From the NCBI GenBank assembly GCA_026003175.1, contig BPGT01000002.1, positions 310,001-374,000 on the forward strand: a stretch of 64,000 bases of DNA, in the 5' to 3' direction. Below the pieces are notes generated by a model that was not told the origin of the DNA, did not search any database, and worked only from the letters and a program-made list of their open reading frames with translations. This DNA comes from Armatimonadota bacterium. Its GTDB lineage: Bacteria > Armatimonadota > HRBIN16. Shown here piece by piece: positions 37,221 to 47,696 of the stretch. The stretch's first letter is position 1, and each line of letters opens with the position of its first letter. The position numbers and the translations under genes are program-made.

Positions 37221-37341
37221 CAGGTCTATTCTTTCTCCATAGCGTGCTGTTTAACGTATTCGGGCATTGCTTCCCCCGACCTTTATCGCCCCATCTACTC
37301 CTCTGTTACTACCTTGAAAGGTATTGGGTGCGGAATGCGCA

Positions 37342-38115
37342 TCAGCAGCCTCCGGTAACGCGCTCCCAGATGATTCGTAGTCCCTCCAGAGTTAACCAGG
37401 GGTCTACATGCTGGATGGTGCGGGCTTCGGCGGCGATGCGCTCCGCCAGCCCACCGGTGGCGATGACCGTTGTTTGGCAACCCAGCTCTTTGTGAATGCG
37501 TTCCACCAGCGCGTCGATCGCTCCCGCATAACCCAGCATGATGCCTGACTGCATGGCTTCTACCGTGGTGCGTCCGATGACGTGTTCAGGAGCGACCAGT
37601 TCAATACGGGGCAGGCGAGCAGCGGTGCGGAATAACGCCTCTGCGGAGATACCCACACCTGCCATGATGCACCCTCCTAAATACTCGCCATCGGCGGAAA
37701 TCACGTCCAGCGTGGTTGCCGTGCCGAAATCCACTACGGTGGCGGGCGCGCCGTACTTGTGAATGGCAGCAACGGCGTTCACCAGCCGGTCTGCTCCTAC
37801 CTCACGCGGGTCGTGATAACGAATGGGCACGCCCAGGTCCAGCTCATGCGAGACAAATATCGGCTCTACGTGGAAGAAACGCCTCGCCATACCCTGCAGG
37901 GCATCGGTCATCGGGGGCACCACACTGGAGATGATGACGCCATCGATGCCTTCCGGTGGAAGGGCAGCATATTGTAGCAGATGCGTCATCAGCAGACCGT
38001 GCTCGTCGGCAGTGCGTTCGCGATCGGTGCGCACGCGCCAGTGTTCCACCAGCCTCTGCTTTTCGAACACGCCCACCACGATATTCGTATTGCCTACATC
38101 CAGTGCCAGCAGCAT
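37342..38115 (-). CDS. coaX: Type III pantothenate kinase
   Basis: First committed step of coenzyme A synthesis. 257 residues with the ASKHA-fold signatures: LALDVGNTNIVVGVF (phosphate-1 motif) at the start, VGADRLVNAVAA, VVDFGTATTLDVIS (phosphate-2) and GLAERIAAEA near the C-terminus. Five bases downstream of glmM, suggesting a hrcA-grpE-glmM-coaX transcript. Insensitive to CoA feedback as a type III enzyme (family knowledge). Confidence 0.94.
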   Translation of the reverse strand: MLLALDVGNTNIVVGVFEKQRLVEHWRVRTDRERTADEHGLLMTHLLQYAALPPEGIDGVIISSVVPPMTDALQGMARRFFHVEPIFVSHELDLGVPIRYHDPREVGADRLVNAVAAIHKYGAPATVVDFGTATTLDVISADGEYLGGCIMAGVGISAEALFRTAARLPRIELVAPEHVIGRTTVEAMQSGIMLGYAGAIDALVERIHKELGCQTTVIATGGLAERIAAEARTIQHVDPWLTLEGLRIIWERVTGGC

Positions 38116-38119
38116 TCCG

Positions 38120-39469
38120 TTACTCCTGTAGTTCGCCGCACACCTGCTGCACGATTTGCTCCAGCTCCGCCGCCACTTGCTCCATCCGCGCCAGCTCGGT
38201 GGCTTCGATCATGATGCGCACCACCGGCTCGGTGCCCGAGGGGCGGATGTTCACGCGCGACGGGCTGCCAAGCTGCTGCAACGCCCGGGCTTCTACCTCT
38301 TTCGCCCCTTCATATCTTTGCCAGGCATGTTTATCTCGCACTCGCACGTTGCGTATTATCTGCGGATACTTCTTCATCACCCTCATCAGTTCCGAAAGCG
38401 GCTTACCGGTATGTTGCATTAGCGCGAGTACCTGCAAAGCGGTCAGTAAGCCATCTCCGGTGGTGGTGTACTCCGCGAAGATGATATGTCCGGATTGTTC
38501 GCCGCCCAGTACAGCGTCCAGCTCGCGCATCCGCTCGGCGACATAGCGGTCTCCCACCCGGGTGCGCTCCAGGTGGATACCGTGCGCCTTCATCGCCTCT
38601 TCAAGCCCCAGGTTGCTCATAATGGTACCGACGAGCACGTGGTTGCGGAGACGGTTGGCTTGCTTCAGATGAATAGCGGTCATCGCCATGATGTAATCGC
38701 CATCCACCTCGTTGCCATGTTCGTCGCTCATAATAACCCTGTCAGCATCGCCGTCAAAGGACAGCCCGGCGTCTGCGCGTTGCTCCTTTACTGTCCGGCG
38801 CATACTTTCGGTATGTAGCGAGCCACATCCGGCGTTGATGTTGGTGCCATCGGGATTGCAGTGGATGGGGATAACCTCTGCGCCAAGCTGCGAGAGCACG
38901 CGCGGCGCGATACTGTACGCCGCGCCGTTAGCTGCGTCTACTACCACGCGCATGCCTTTCAGCAAGCATCCCGCGCTGGCGATAAGGTGGGCAACATACT
39001 GATCTACCCATTCGCTGTCGCGCTGTACGCTACCGATATGCTTACCGTAGACGCGAGGAATCTGCTCCCAGTTTTGTACTAAAGCCGCGATGTCGTCCTC
39101 TACCTTGTCGGGCAGCTTGTGTCCATCAACGCTGAAAAACTTGATGCCGTTGTCTTCAAAGGGGTTGTGTGAAGCGGAGATGACCGCACCGGCATCGGCG
39201 TGAGAGTTCCTGGTGCAGTAGGCTACCGCCGGGGTCGGCAGGATACCTAACAGGGTAACTTTTGCTCCTGCAGAACATAGCCCCGCTACCAGCGCCGCTT
39301 CGAGCATATCCCCCGACAAACGAGTGTCACGCCCCACCAGTATATGTGGGGCGTGATTGCCGTTGCTTAGAACCGTTGCTGCTGCCATACCCAGCTGCAT
39401 CGCCAGAAGAGGGGTTAAATCGCGGTTGGCGACGCCGCGCACCCCGTCGGTTCCGAACAGTTTTTCCAT
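38120..39469 (-). CDS. glmM: Phosphoglucosamine mutase
   Basis: Converts glucosamine-6-P to glucosamine-1-P for peptidoglycan and lipopolysaccharide precursors. 449 residues, the normal length. FGTDGVRGVANRDLTP is the N-terminal signature. The catalytic serine is in VISASHNPFEDNGIKFF (about residue 100). The metal loop is DGDADRVI (about 243), and RPSGTEPVVRIMIEA is the phosphate-binding loop in domain 4. Start ATG 39469 overlaps the grpE stop (TGATG), an unusual neighbour for glmM. Confidence 0.95.
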   Translation of the reverse strand: MEKLFGTDGVRGVANRDLTPLLAMQLGMAAATVLSNGNHAPHILVGRDTRLSGDMLEAALVAGLCSAGAKVTLLGILPTPAVAYCTRNSHADAGAVISASHNPFEDNGIKFFSVDGHKLPDKVEDDIAALVQNWEQIPRVYGKHIGSVQRDSEWVDQYVAHLIASAGCLLKGMRVVVDAANGAAYSIAPRVLSQLGAEVIPIHCNPDGTNINAGCGSLHTESMRRTVKEQRADAGLSFDGDADRVIMSDEHGNEVDGDYIMAMTAIHLKQANRLRNHVLVGTIMSNLGLEEAMKAHGIHLERTRVGDRYVAERMRELDAVLGGEQSGHIIFAEYTTTGDGLLTALQVLALMQHTGKPLSELMRVMKKYPQIIRNVRVRDKHAWQRYEGAKEVEARALQQLGSPSRVNIRPSGTEPVVRIMIEATELARMEQVAAELEQIVQQVCGELQE

Positions 39470-40080
39470 CAGTTCTTTACCACCTTTACTCGGCTGGGGC
39501 GCAGAACACGCGACTGTATCATATAGCCGCGTTCTACCTCTTCCAACACCGTTTCGTCTGGATGCTCGGGGCTTTCCACACGCTGCACCGCCTCGTGGAA
39601 GTTGGGGTCAAAGGGCTTGCCTACTGCCTCGATGGGCTGCACGCCCGCTTCCCGAAGCAGAGCCTGCAGTTGCCTGTAGATTAGCTGCACGCCCTCCATG
39701 AGTTTCTCAAAAGATTGTGTCTCTTCTGCCGCCTGCATAGCGCGCTCGAAGTTGTCCATCACGCGCAGCAGGCTGCGCAAGAACTCCTCGAGGGCGATAC
39801 GGCGGATTTCCTCCATCTCCTGGCGCGTGCGGCGACGGAAGTTATCGAAGTCCGCCATGGTACGCAAAAGGCTATCGTGTTTCTCCGCCAGCTGCTGTTT
39901 GAGCAGCGCGTTCTCTTCCTCTAGTGTGCGCAAGCGCGTCTCGAGTTCAGTAACATCTACCGCTACCGGCTCGCCTGTTGCCTCTGAGGACATCTCCGCC
40001 TCAGGCGTGGACGCAGCCGGTGAGTTCTCTTGGCGCACTTCTGGTTCTTGCTCCTGATGGTGTTGCGCTTTACGTTTCAT
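39469..40080 (-). CDS. grpE: Nucleotide exchange factor GrpE
   Basis: Co-chaperone that releases ADP from DnaK. 203 residues. An acidic, disordered N-terminal 45 residues is followed by the long coiled coil (LETRLRTLEEENALLKQQL), then DFDNFRRRTRQEMEEI, the family core, and PFDPNFHEAVQRVESPE in the C-terminal beta domain. ATG 40080 follows GAGGAG. Directly downstream of hrcA; dnaK and dnaJ are absent from the window. Confidence 0.95.
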   Translation of the reverse strand: MKRKAQHHQEQEPEVRQENSPAASTPEAEMSSEATGEPVAVDVTELETRLRTLEEENALLKQQLAEKHDSLLRTMADFDNFRRRTRQEMEEIRRIALEEFLRSLLRVMDNFERAMQAAEETQSFEKLMEGVQLIYRQLQALLREAGVQPIEAVGKPFDPNFHEAVQRVESPEHPDETVLEEVERGYMIQSRVLRPSRVKVVKN

Positions 40081-40126
40081 GCTGTTTCTCCTCATGTTGT
40101 ATTACGTGTGTGATACAGACGATCTG

Positions 40127-41179
40127 CTATGAGCTCACACTCAGATATGTTAGCACGCGCGAGAGCGCGTTGGCGATATATTCTACAGCAGCGGTTGCTA
40201 CCTCATAATGCATTCGGGTAGGACCCAGCACCGACACCGTGCCTGCAATACGGTCCCCTATCCGATAAGAGGACGCCACAAAGCTGCAGCAGCGCATCTC
40301 CGGCAGGGGGTTCTCCTCGCCGATGAGCACCTGCACCCTGCCCGATGCTCCTAGCCGGTGCAGCACGCGCATGAGCGTTTGAGGATGCTCCAGAAGCGAA
40401 ATCACCGGATACAGGCGCTCTACTTGCCGGAACTCCGGTTGTTCCAGAATATGTTGCAATCCCTCAAGAAACACTTCCTGCTGGCTCAGCGATTCGATAC
40501 AGTCCTGTACTGCCTGCTCCACCAGTCTCCACACCGCCTCCATGCCGGACATTTCGGCGGGCATCGTCAACGGTTCTATGGTCAACAGTTCACGCACGGC
40601 GTGCCCAGCGTATCGTTCCTGGAGCAGGCTATCTATCAGTGCTATCTGCTGGTCGCTCAGCCGGTCGGGAGCAGGGATGAGCCGGTGTTCCACCTGTCCG
40701 CTGCTGGCAACGAGCACCAATAGCAGTTTGCCGGGAGCCGGTTGGGATAGCAGGATGTGGCGCAGCGAAACCACATCCGTTTCTGGCGCCGTTGCCACTG
40801 AGGCGTAGCGGGTGGATGTCGCTAGGAGACGGCAAGCGGTTTGCAGAAGACGCTGTACCTCGCCCACCTCTGGGTTATTTGGCGAGAACAGGCTGGTCTG
40901 CTGAGGAGAGAGCAGTTTATTCACCGGAACCGGTTTCATCAGGTATTCCACATAGTAGCGATAGCCCATGTCGGAGGGGATGCGCCCTGCCGAGACGTGC
41001 GGTTGACGCAAATAGCCCATCTCCGCCATCTCCGCCATCTCGTTGCGCACAGTGGCAGAGCTGAGGCGCAAACCGTAGCGCTCCACCACTGCCTCCGAGC
41101 CCACCGGCTCGGCGGTCGCCACGTAGTCCTGAACTACGGCTTGCAGGATGAAGGCTTTTCGGGCATCCAGTGGTCGCAT
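40127..41179 (-). CDS. hrcA: Heat-inducible transcription repressor HrcA
   Basis: 350 residues. The N-terminal winged helix is recognisable (LQAVVQDYVATAEPVGSEAVVERYGLRLSSATVRNEMAEMAEMGYLRQPHVSAGRIPSDMGYRYYV matches the family block closely, here cited by position 12-78), followed by the GAF-like domain and the closing VLGPTRMHYEVATAAVEYIA. HrcA represses groE and dnaK operons by binding CIRCE. I see no CIRCE palindrome near its own start, so it may not be autoregulated this way. First gene of the grpE-glmM-coaX transcript. Confidence 0.95.
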   Translation of the reverse strand: MRPLDARKAFILQAVVQDYVATAEPVGSEAVVERYGLRLSSATVRNEMAEMAEMGYLRQPHVSAGRIPSDMGYRYYVEYLMKPVPVNKLLSPQQTSLFSPNNPEVGEVQRLLQTACRLLATSTRYASVATAPETDVVSLRHILLSQPAPGKLLLVLVASSGQVEHRLIPAPDRLSDQQIALIDSLLQERYAGHAVRELLTIEPLTMPAEMSGMEAVWRLVEQAVQDCIESLSQQEVFLEGLQHILEQPEFRQVERLYPVISLLEHPQTLMRVLHRLGASGRVQVLIGEENPLPEMRCCSFVASSYRIGDRIAGTVSVLGPTRMHYEVATAAVEYIANALSRVLTYLSVSS

Positions 41180-41201
41180 CTCTGTTCTCTCCCCTTATGT
41201 G

Positions 41202-41231
41202 AATATAGCCTTACAATGGGCGTTTTGTCAA
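41202..41231 (-). promoter_or_regulatory. sigma-70-type promoter of hrcA
   Basis: On the minus strand TTGACA (41226-41231), 18-base spacer, TATATT (41202-41207), about 22 bases before the hrcA ATG. A consensus -35 with no CIRCE operator overlapping it. Confidence 0.75.
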
Positions 41232-41295
41232 GTTTGCCTCGCCTACTGGTATCCATTGTGGCAGAGGGAGTAGGATTATGGAGATGGATGGGCTA

Positions 41296-41327
41296 AGCCC
41301 CTCTCCCGAAGTTTCGGGGGAGGGGCT
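41296..41327. repeat. Near-perfect 15-bp palindrome after the Gly-rich protein gene
   Basis: AGCCCCTCTCCCGAA and TTCGGGGGAGGGGCT, two-base loop, one mismatch (T against G, which pairs in RNA). It belongs to the CCCCTCTCC-type palindromes seen elsewhere and may act as a terminator for the gene ending at 41336 (minus strand), although no T-run is obvious. Confidence 0.5.
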
Positions 41328-41335
41328 GGGGTCGT

Positions 41336-42523
41336 TTATTCGTTCACCGTAATTCTGGTCGTGGTGACGAGGGGTTTCTTCAAACCATAGATATCGGTGA
41401 CGGTAAGGGTGACGATGTACTCGCCCGGCTTGCGATAGCGAGTGGTTACCACCTTACCGACCGCGTCCTCCTGGATGCCGTCGCTGGCATCAAAGTCCCA
41501 CGAGTATTTCAGCGGGGTGATGCCTGCACTGGCGCGCGCTTCCAGCCTCACCAGGTCGTTGGCGGCGACGATTTGCTCTTCACCCGCATCGCCGGTGATG
41601 GGGGTGGGGTCAGTGGCTATCCGTATCTCTCCCACGTAGAACACGCCGTATGCATCGCCGAAGACGCGGATTTCCTTAATCTTCGCATCGGGTGACAGTC
41701 CTTTGAACGCCCCCAACGCAACGCCGATGGGGAACCAGCCTTCCTGGTCGGTAATAGGCGGTTCAAAGGGTGCAACCGCTTCGTACTGCTTGCCGTCGGT
41801 GGTCACGACAACCACACGCATCTGCTTCATCACGCGCGTGGTCATGGTGGGAGCGGTATAGCCGCCCCTGTACCCACCGTATCCGCCGTAGCCATAGCCC
41901 GGCATCCCCGGGTAACCGCCTGCCGCTGCGCCGGTGCGTCGTCCAGTTCCTGCGGCCGGTGCGCCTGGCACGCCCCCTGCACCGGGCGGCGCTCCCATGC
42001 CGGGGGCTCCGCCCATAGGTGGACCTGTCATGCCGCCCAGCATCCCCCCGGCTCTACCGGTAGCCCGTCCGGTGCCTGTTGCTGCGCCGCCAAGCCTGCC
42101 TCCACGCGCCCCGGCAAGTCCGCCCATTTCGGGTGCGCCCATACCGGGCATACCATAGCCTCTGCCATAGCTGCCGGCATACAGACTGCCCGTGCCCCTG
42201 GGCAGGCGAACCTGAAATATCAGGTAGGCGTCGGGACGGTTTGCGAAATTGCCCAGGCTGACCGGTTGCTGCAGGGCGATGCGCCCGCCCTGGTAGAAGC
42301 TCTGGGTGACCACCTGCAGAGAGGTGCTGCCGATATACACGGCTTCCCCCGACTCGCGGATGTCGCCACTGCCCCATCCGCTCAAGACCAGCCCTGCATC
42401 CGCAGGCTTATCGCCTTTGAAGATGACTAGCTCCTGTTGCGCCGATGCTATCAGGCAGACCGCCACGCCGACAGCTGCCAGCACCATCTGAACGCTCTTT
42501 CGCAACCCTCTTGATGTTCGCAC
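41336..42523 (-). CDS. Exported Gly-rich protein with a C-terminal PKD-like domain
   Basis: 395 residues. Signal peptide 1-28 (MVLAAVGVAVCLIASAQ core). An N-terminal beta module of about 90 residues is followed by a roughly 120-residue low-complexity segment rich in Gly, Ala, Pro, Met and Tyr (for example GYPGMPGYGYGGYGGYRGG), then another beta-domain and a C-terminal PKD-like fold (YSWDFDASDGIQED with the WDF and Y-x-V-T-L-x-V-T motifs: YIVTLTVTDIYG). GTG start 42523, GAGGTG upstream. Probably a surface or adhesive protein. The Gly-rich region is unusually long for a PKD protein and may be a disordered linker. Confidence 0.8.
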   Translation of the reverse strand: MRTSRGLRKSVQMVLAAVGVAVCLIASAQQELVIFKGDKPADAGLVLSGWGSGDIRESGEAVYIGSTSLQVVTQSFYQGGRIALQQPVSLGNFANRPDAYLIFQVRLPRGTGSLYAGSYGRGYGMPGMGAPEMGGLAGARGGRLGGAATGTGRATGRAGGMLGGMTGPPMGGAPGMGAPPGAGGVPGAPAAGTGRRTGAAAGGYPGMPGYGYGGYGGYRGGYTAPTMTTRVMKQMRVVVVTTDGKQYEAVAPFEPPITDQEGWFPIGVALGAFKGLSPDAKIKEIRVFGDAYGVFYVGEIRIATDPTPITGDAGEEQIVAANDLVRLEARASAGITPLKYSWDFDASDGIQEDAVGKVVTTRYRKPGEYIVTLTVTDIYGLKKPLVTTTRITVNE

Positions 42524-42553
42524 TTCGGTTCACCTCGTTTCCGTGGAGTGCCC

Positions 42554-43390
42554 TTATTCGGGTGGTAACCCGTGCTCAGCACGCAGGGTGATGTCGCCTG
42601 AGCCGGGTAACGCTTGAAATCGCTGTATTTGCCGGGCGTGACCGGTGTCGGCATCTATTTCCACGTATACGCCCTGCACCGCCGGACGACCACGCGCCGC
42701 CTCGAACTTCACCGGCAACTGCGAACGGAACCTCTGTATCACCTGTTCCGTTTGCATTCCTATCACTGAATCCAGCGCACCGCACATACCCGCGTCGGTG
42801 ATGTACGCTGTGCCCCTGGGCAGGATGCGTGCATCTGCTGTCTGCACATGTGTATGTGTGCCGATCACCGCGCTGCACCGTCCGTCCACGTACCAGCCAA
42901 ACGCCTGTGCCTCTGAAGTGGCTTCCGCATGGAAGTCCACCAGCACCATTGGTGTAGCGCGCAACGCCTCTTCCAGTATAGCATCTATCGCCCGGAAAGG
43001 GCAATCCACATGGTCCATGAACACCCTGCCGCTAAGGTTCACTATCGCTATCTGGCGCGGTCCTGCTGGGTAAACTGCCCACCCGCGCCCCGGCGCCCCT
43101 GGGGGATAGTTGGCAGGGCGCAGAATGCGCGGCTCGGCGTCCAGATAGGGATACACTGCCTTCTCCTTCCACGCATGGTTGCCGGTCGTCAACACATCGA
43201 TACCATACCCCAGCAGCTGCGTGGCAATCTCGGCGGTGATGCCGATGCCGCCCGCCGCGTTTTCTCCATTAGCAATCACGATGTCGGGCGCGAACTCTTT
43301 TTTCAAGAAGGGCAGGCAGTGTTGAACCACATGACGCCCTGCTCTGCCCACGATGTCGCCCAGAAACAGCACGCGCGCTATGTCGCTCAT
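42554..43390 (-). CDS. ymdB: YmdB-type metallophosphoesterase (2',3'-cAMP/cGMP phosphodiesterase)
   Basis: 278 residues of the TIGR00282 family. Calcineurin-like motifs: [11 protein letters not shown] (D at metal site), [10 protein letters not shown] (N/E), [20 protein letters not shown] (H) and [12 protein letters not shown] (H-T-H), all in the right order. The family hydrolyses 2',3'-cyclic nucleotides and influences developmental decisions in Bacillus. The start ATG overlaps the rny stop by four bases; rny-ymdB coupling is conserved in many bacteria. The metal is probably Fe or Mn by analogy. Confidence 0.93.
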   Translation of the reverse strand: MSDIARVLFLGDIVGRAGRHVVQHCLPFLKKEFAPDIVIANGENAAGGIGITAEIATQLLGYGIDVLTTGNHAWKEKAVYPYLDAEPRILRPANYPPGAPGRGWAVYPAGPRQIAIVNLSGRVFMDHVDCPFRAIDAILEEALRATPMVLVDFHAEATSEAQAFGWYVDGRCSAVIGTHTHVQTADARILPRGTAYITDAGMCGALDSVIGMQTEQVIQRFRSQLPVKFEAARGRPAVQGVYVEIDADTGHARQIQRFQALPGSGDITLRAEHGLPPE

Positions 43391-44928
43391 CGGGCGTACT
43401 CCACTGCGCGCGTCTCGCGAATAACGGTGACCTTAATCTGCCCCGGATACTCCATTTCCTGCTCTATTTTGTTTGCGATTTCGCGCGCCAGCCGCATCGC
43501 TTCCAGGTCGTCTATCTGGTCGGGCTTCACAATCAGACGCACCTCGCGCCCAGCCTGCACTGCGAACGCCTTCTCGACGCCCGGGAACGAATCGGCGATT
43601 TTTTCCAGGCTCTGCACGCGCTTGACGTAGTTCTCCAGCATCTCGCGCCGTGCGCCCGGGCGTGCTGCCGACAGCGAGTCCGCAATAGCGACGATAAGCG
43701 CTTCGATGCTAGCTGGCTCCACGTCGAAATGATGCGCTCCTGCCGCGTTGGCTACCTCTTCCGGTTCGCCGTAGCGGCGCAGGATTTCAATGGTCAACAG
43801 GGCGTGTGGTCCCTCCTGCTCGTGGTCTGCCACTTTGCCGATGTCGTGCAACAAGCCTGCCCGTTTTGCCAGTGCGACGTTGACCCCCAGTTCGCTGGCG
43901 ATTACCCCACACAAATGCGCCACCTCTATACTGTGTGCCAGTACGTTCTGTCCGTAGCTGGTGCGATAGCGCATCTTTCCCAGCATTTTGACGAGCTCGG
44001 GTGCCAATCCGGTTACACCTGTTTCCAGTACCGCACGCTCGCCCGCCTCCCAGATGCGCCTTTCCACCTCTTCACGTGCCTTTTCCACTACCTCTTCGAT
44101 ACGCGCCGGGTGGATTCGCCCGTCCGCAATGAGGTTGGTGAGCGCGATGCGTGCCACTTCCCGCCGGATAGGGTCAAAGCACGAAAGCACCACCGCTTCC
44201 GGCGTATCATCGATAATCAGGTCTACACCCGTCGCGATTTCAAAGGAGCGGATATTGCGCCCCTCGCGCCCGATGATGCGTCCCTTCATCTCGTCACTGG
44301 GCAACGGCACCACCGATACGGTGGTTTCAGTCACTTGGTCCACAGCACATCGCTGCATAGCATCAATCAGTATCTCGCGGGCGCGTCGCTCCCCTTCGCG
44401 ACGGGCGTCCTCTTCGATTTCCCGAATCAGATGAGCCGCTTCCTGGCGAGCGGTCTCCTCAATGCTGCGCAGGAATATCTGCCTCGCCTCCTCCGGGCTC
44501 AAACCGGAGATGCGCTGCAGTTCCTGCTTTTGCTGTTCTACCAGTGCTTCTGCCTCACGGCGCAGGTTCTCTATCTCTGCTTCTCTGGCAGCCAGCTGTC
44601 GCTCCTTGCGCTCCACCCCTTCCAGACGCCGGTCAAGGGTCTCTTCCTTATGAGCCAGCCTTCGCTCAATCCTCTGTATCTCCGCACGTTTTTCACGGTT
44701 CTCACGTTCCGCCTCTGCACGGATGCGGTAGGCTTCTTCTTTTGCCTCCAGTACCGCTTCCTTTTTGAGGGCATCTATCTGTTTGAGCGTTTCCTCGCGC
44801 TCTTGCTGTAGCTGGGCAAGGCGCGCCTTGATTTCAGTTTCCTTCGGTAGTATCAGCGTTCGCCATAGAATAACAGTGGCGGCAGCTGCCACCACCAATC
44901 CGGTTGCCGTGCTGATAAGTATATCCAT
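43387..44928 (-). CDS. rny: Ribonuclease Y
   Basis: Membrane-anchored endoribonuclease that initiates mRNA decay. 513 residues in the usual order: N-terminal transmembrane helix ([18 protein letters not shown]), long coiled coil (about residues 35-190), KH domain ([21 protein letters not shown] about 208), and HD domain with [13 protein letters not shown] and [18 protein letters not shown] 44928 behind GGAGG. Downstream of recA and upstream of ymdB, an order often seen. Confidence 0.95.
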   Translation of the reverse strand: MDILISTATGLVVAAAATVILWRTLILPKETEIKARLAQLQQEREETLKQIDALKKEAVLEAKEEAYRIRAEAERENREKRAEIQRIERRLAHKEETLDRRLEGVERKERQLAAREAEIENLRREAEALVEQQKQELQRISGLSPEEARQIFLRSIEETARQEAAHLIREIEEDARREGERRAREILIDAMQRCAVDQVTETTVSVVPLPSDEMKGRIIGREGRNIRSFEIATGVDLIIDDTPEAVVLSCFDPIRREVARIALTNLIADGRIHPARIEEVVEKAREEVERRIWEAGERAVLETGVTGLAPELVKMLGKMRYRTSYGQNVLAHSIEVAHLCGVIASELGVNVALAKRAGLLHDIGKVADHEQEGPHALLTIEILRRYGEPEEVANAAGAHHFDVEPASIEALIVAIADSLSAARPGARREMLENYVKRVQSLEKIADSFPGVEKAFAVQAGREVRLIVKPDQIDDLEAMRLAREIANKIEQEMEYPGQIKVTVIRETRAVEYAR

Positions 44929-45020
44929 GACCTTCTCTCACCTCCAGGCTCGCGGGGGAGACCAGAGGGTGAGCGAAGGGCTTCGGGAAAAGGTCGCCCT
45001 GATACCGTTATACACGTTAA

Positions 45021-46058
<1,038 letters not shown>

Positions 46059-46098
46059 GAGCGTTCGCTCCTTTACCAGAAGATTGTATACCTAAAGG

Positions 46099-46127
46099 AT
46101 TATAGCATATTGCGCCAGCTCTGTAAA
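46099..46127 (-). promoter_or_regulatory. sigma-70-type promoter of recA
   Basis: On the minus strand TTTACA (46122-46127), 17-base spacer, TATAAT (46099-46104). One base off consensus in the -35. Start codon about 40 bases downstream. Confidence 0.75.
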
Positions 46128-46281
46128 GGTACGGTGGAATCTCTTTTTCGATGAGGGATGAGGTTTTCCTCTTCGAGGGGCAGCGTTCTCACCCTGCGAT
46201 CTCGGCGGAGCGCATCCCTCCACCAGCGTCGAAGGAACGCGCTCCGTTGCTCCTCAGCAGAAGGTTCTTGCTCCCAGCGAT

Positions 46282-47475
46282 TCAGGCTTTGCGTCGTCGC
46301 AAGAACAGCCCGGCCACGCCCGCGCCCAGAATCACCAGCGATGCCGGCTCCGGAACCGCCTGAAAGATATCCAGCCGGTCAATTGTGCCAGCAGGTGAGC
46401 CGGGGGTGTGTCCGCTTACCACGAACAGCAGCAGCTTACCGTCCTGCGTCTGGTAGGGGAAGGCGTTGATGAGGTTGTGCTTGTACTCGCCAAGGTCTAC
46501 GCCGTCTTCTGTCAAGCCCGATCCGTCGATTTGCAACACCACCGTACCGTCAAGCGTGGCAAGGAACAGCCTGTTGGTTTCGGCAGTGACGGCAGCAGGA
46601 CGGCGGTTGTATGCCAGCATATCACCCAGCGCGGGAAACACCTGCGAGCTGGGGATGTAGGTCACCGTGGCTTCCTGAAAGTTCCCTTCATCTACCGAGA
46701 TGATGTTGGAAAGGGTGCTGTAGCTATCGACGCCTGTGCGCTCGGCTTTGAAAATGCCGTCGTTAGCGTCGGCAGAAGCACGGTGGATGTATACGTCCCC
46801 GTTGGGCGCGAAGGCGATGTCGCGCAAGTAGGTTGGTCCTATCGCGTTGGAGCTACCCAGCAATGCTCCGGTCTCCAGCGAGAATCGTTTGATAGGCTGA
46901 GTTGCGGTCGTGCTCAACGAGGTCACTGCCAGGCTCGCCCCCGATCCGCCATAGCCGGGGTCGATCTCTATCGTGTCGTAGCGCCCGAAGCCCGCCTCGG
47001 TTAGCGACAGAACACCGTCTACCGCCCAGTCGGTGACTAGGGTGCCATCCGGCGTGAACTTGCGGATGGCGCTATCGGGACTGGTGCCCTGACCGAGCCC
47101 AGTACCAAGATAGAGATAGCCGTTGTGGTATACCAGACGAGTATCCCTGCCGCCGCCCGCTGCCGAAACCGCAATGATTCGGCTGACGCCTGGCGTTGCA
47201 GAGTTCACCGTGCCGCTGGGCAGGCTTAGCACGTTCTCCATGCGTACGACACCTACCGTCCCCAAACCGGACTGCGAGCGAAAGCCGGCAAGATAGGCGT
47301 TCGCGCCGTCGAACGTTACATCGATTACCGCGTCACCTGCGCCACTGGCGGATCCGTCAAAAAACGTGGACAGGTTGAACGCTCTGAGGTGCTTGAAAAC
47401 CGGCTGCGCCTGTACCGACGGAGCCAGCAGACACACTGCGACGACAAATACCACGAACCCTCGCAAGCGGAACAT
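46282..47475 (-). CDS. PEP-CTERM secreted protein
   Basis: 397 residues. Signal peptide 1-25 (basic MFRLR then FVVFVVAVCLL, cleavage near VQA). The body is beta-propeller-like in sequence (FDGANAYLAG, YLYLGTGLG, LRDIAFAPNGDVYIHR), without an assignable family. The C-terminus is a PEP-CTERM sorting signal: VPEPASLVILGAGVAGLFLRRRKA, with the PEP motif, a hydrophobic span and a basic tail. Such proteins are cut by an exosortase and often become extracellular-polysaccharide-associated. No exosortase (EpsH/XrtA) gene is in the window. ATG 47475 has AAAGGAG upstream; the open frame extends to 47553 without support. Confidence 0.88.
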   Translation of the reverse strand: MFRLRGFVVFVVAVCLLAPSVQAQPVFKHLRAFNLSTFFDGSASGAGDAVIDVTFDGANAYLAGFRSQSGLGTVGVVRMENVLSLPSGTVNSATPGVSRIIAVSAAGGGRDTRLVYHNGYLYLGTGLGQGTSPDSAIRKFTPDGTLVTDWAVDGVLSLTEAGFGRYDTIEIDPGYGGSGASLAVTSLSTTATQPIKRFSLETGALLGSSNAIGPTYLRDIAFAPNGDVYIHRASADANDGIFKAERTGVDSYSTLSNIISVDEGNFQEATVTYIPSSQVFPALGDMLAYNRRPAAVTAETNRLFLATLDGTVVLQIDGSGLTEDGVDLGEYKHNLINAFPYQTQDGKLLLFVVSGHTPGSPAGTIDRLDIFQAVPEPASLVILGAGVAGLFLRRRKA

Positions 47476-47696
47476 ATCCAGTCTCCTTTCACGATGGGCT
47501 AAGTTATATAACGCTTGTGGGTATATTATAGATGATGTCGTAGAAGGGGGCACCTCGTATAATTACCGGTTTTTCCCGAATCGACGGAACGAACTTTCCC
47601 TTGATACACAATGAAACCCGATACACTCATCGGCAAGACTATGATATACTATACTATATCAATCATCAAAATCACCTTTTGAAGGAGGAGATTCCG

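Noticed and set aside
40080-41300. CIRCE operator near hrcA/grpE
   Set aside because: TTAGCAC occurs at 40150 inside the hrcA coding end, but there is no GAGTGCTAA arm at the right distance.
46059-46130. LexA/SOS operator in front of recA
   Set aside because: No palindrome of the known GAAC-N4-GTTC or CTG-N10-CAG types overlaps the promoter.
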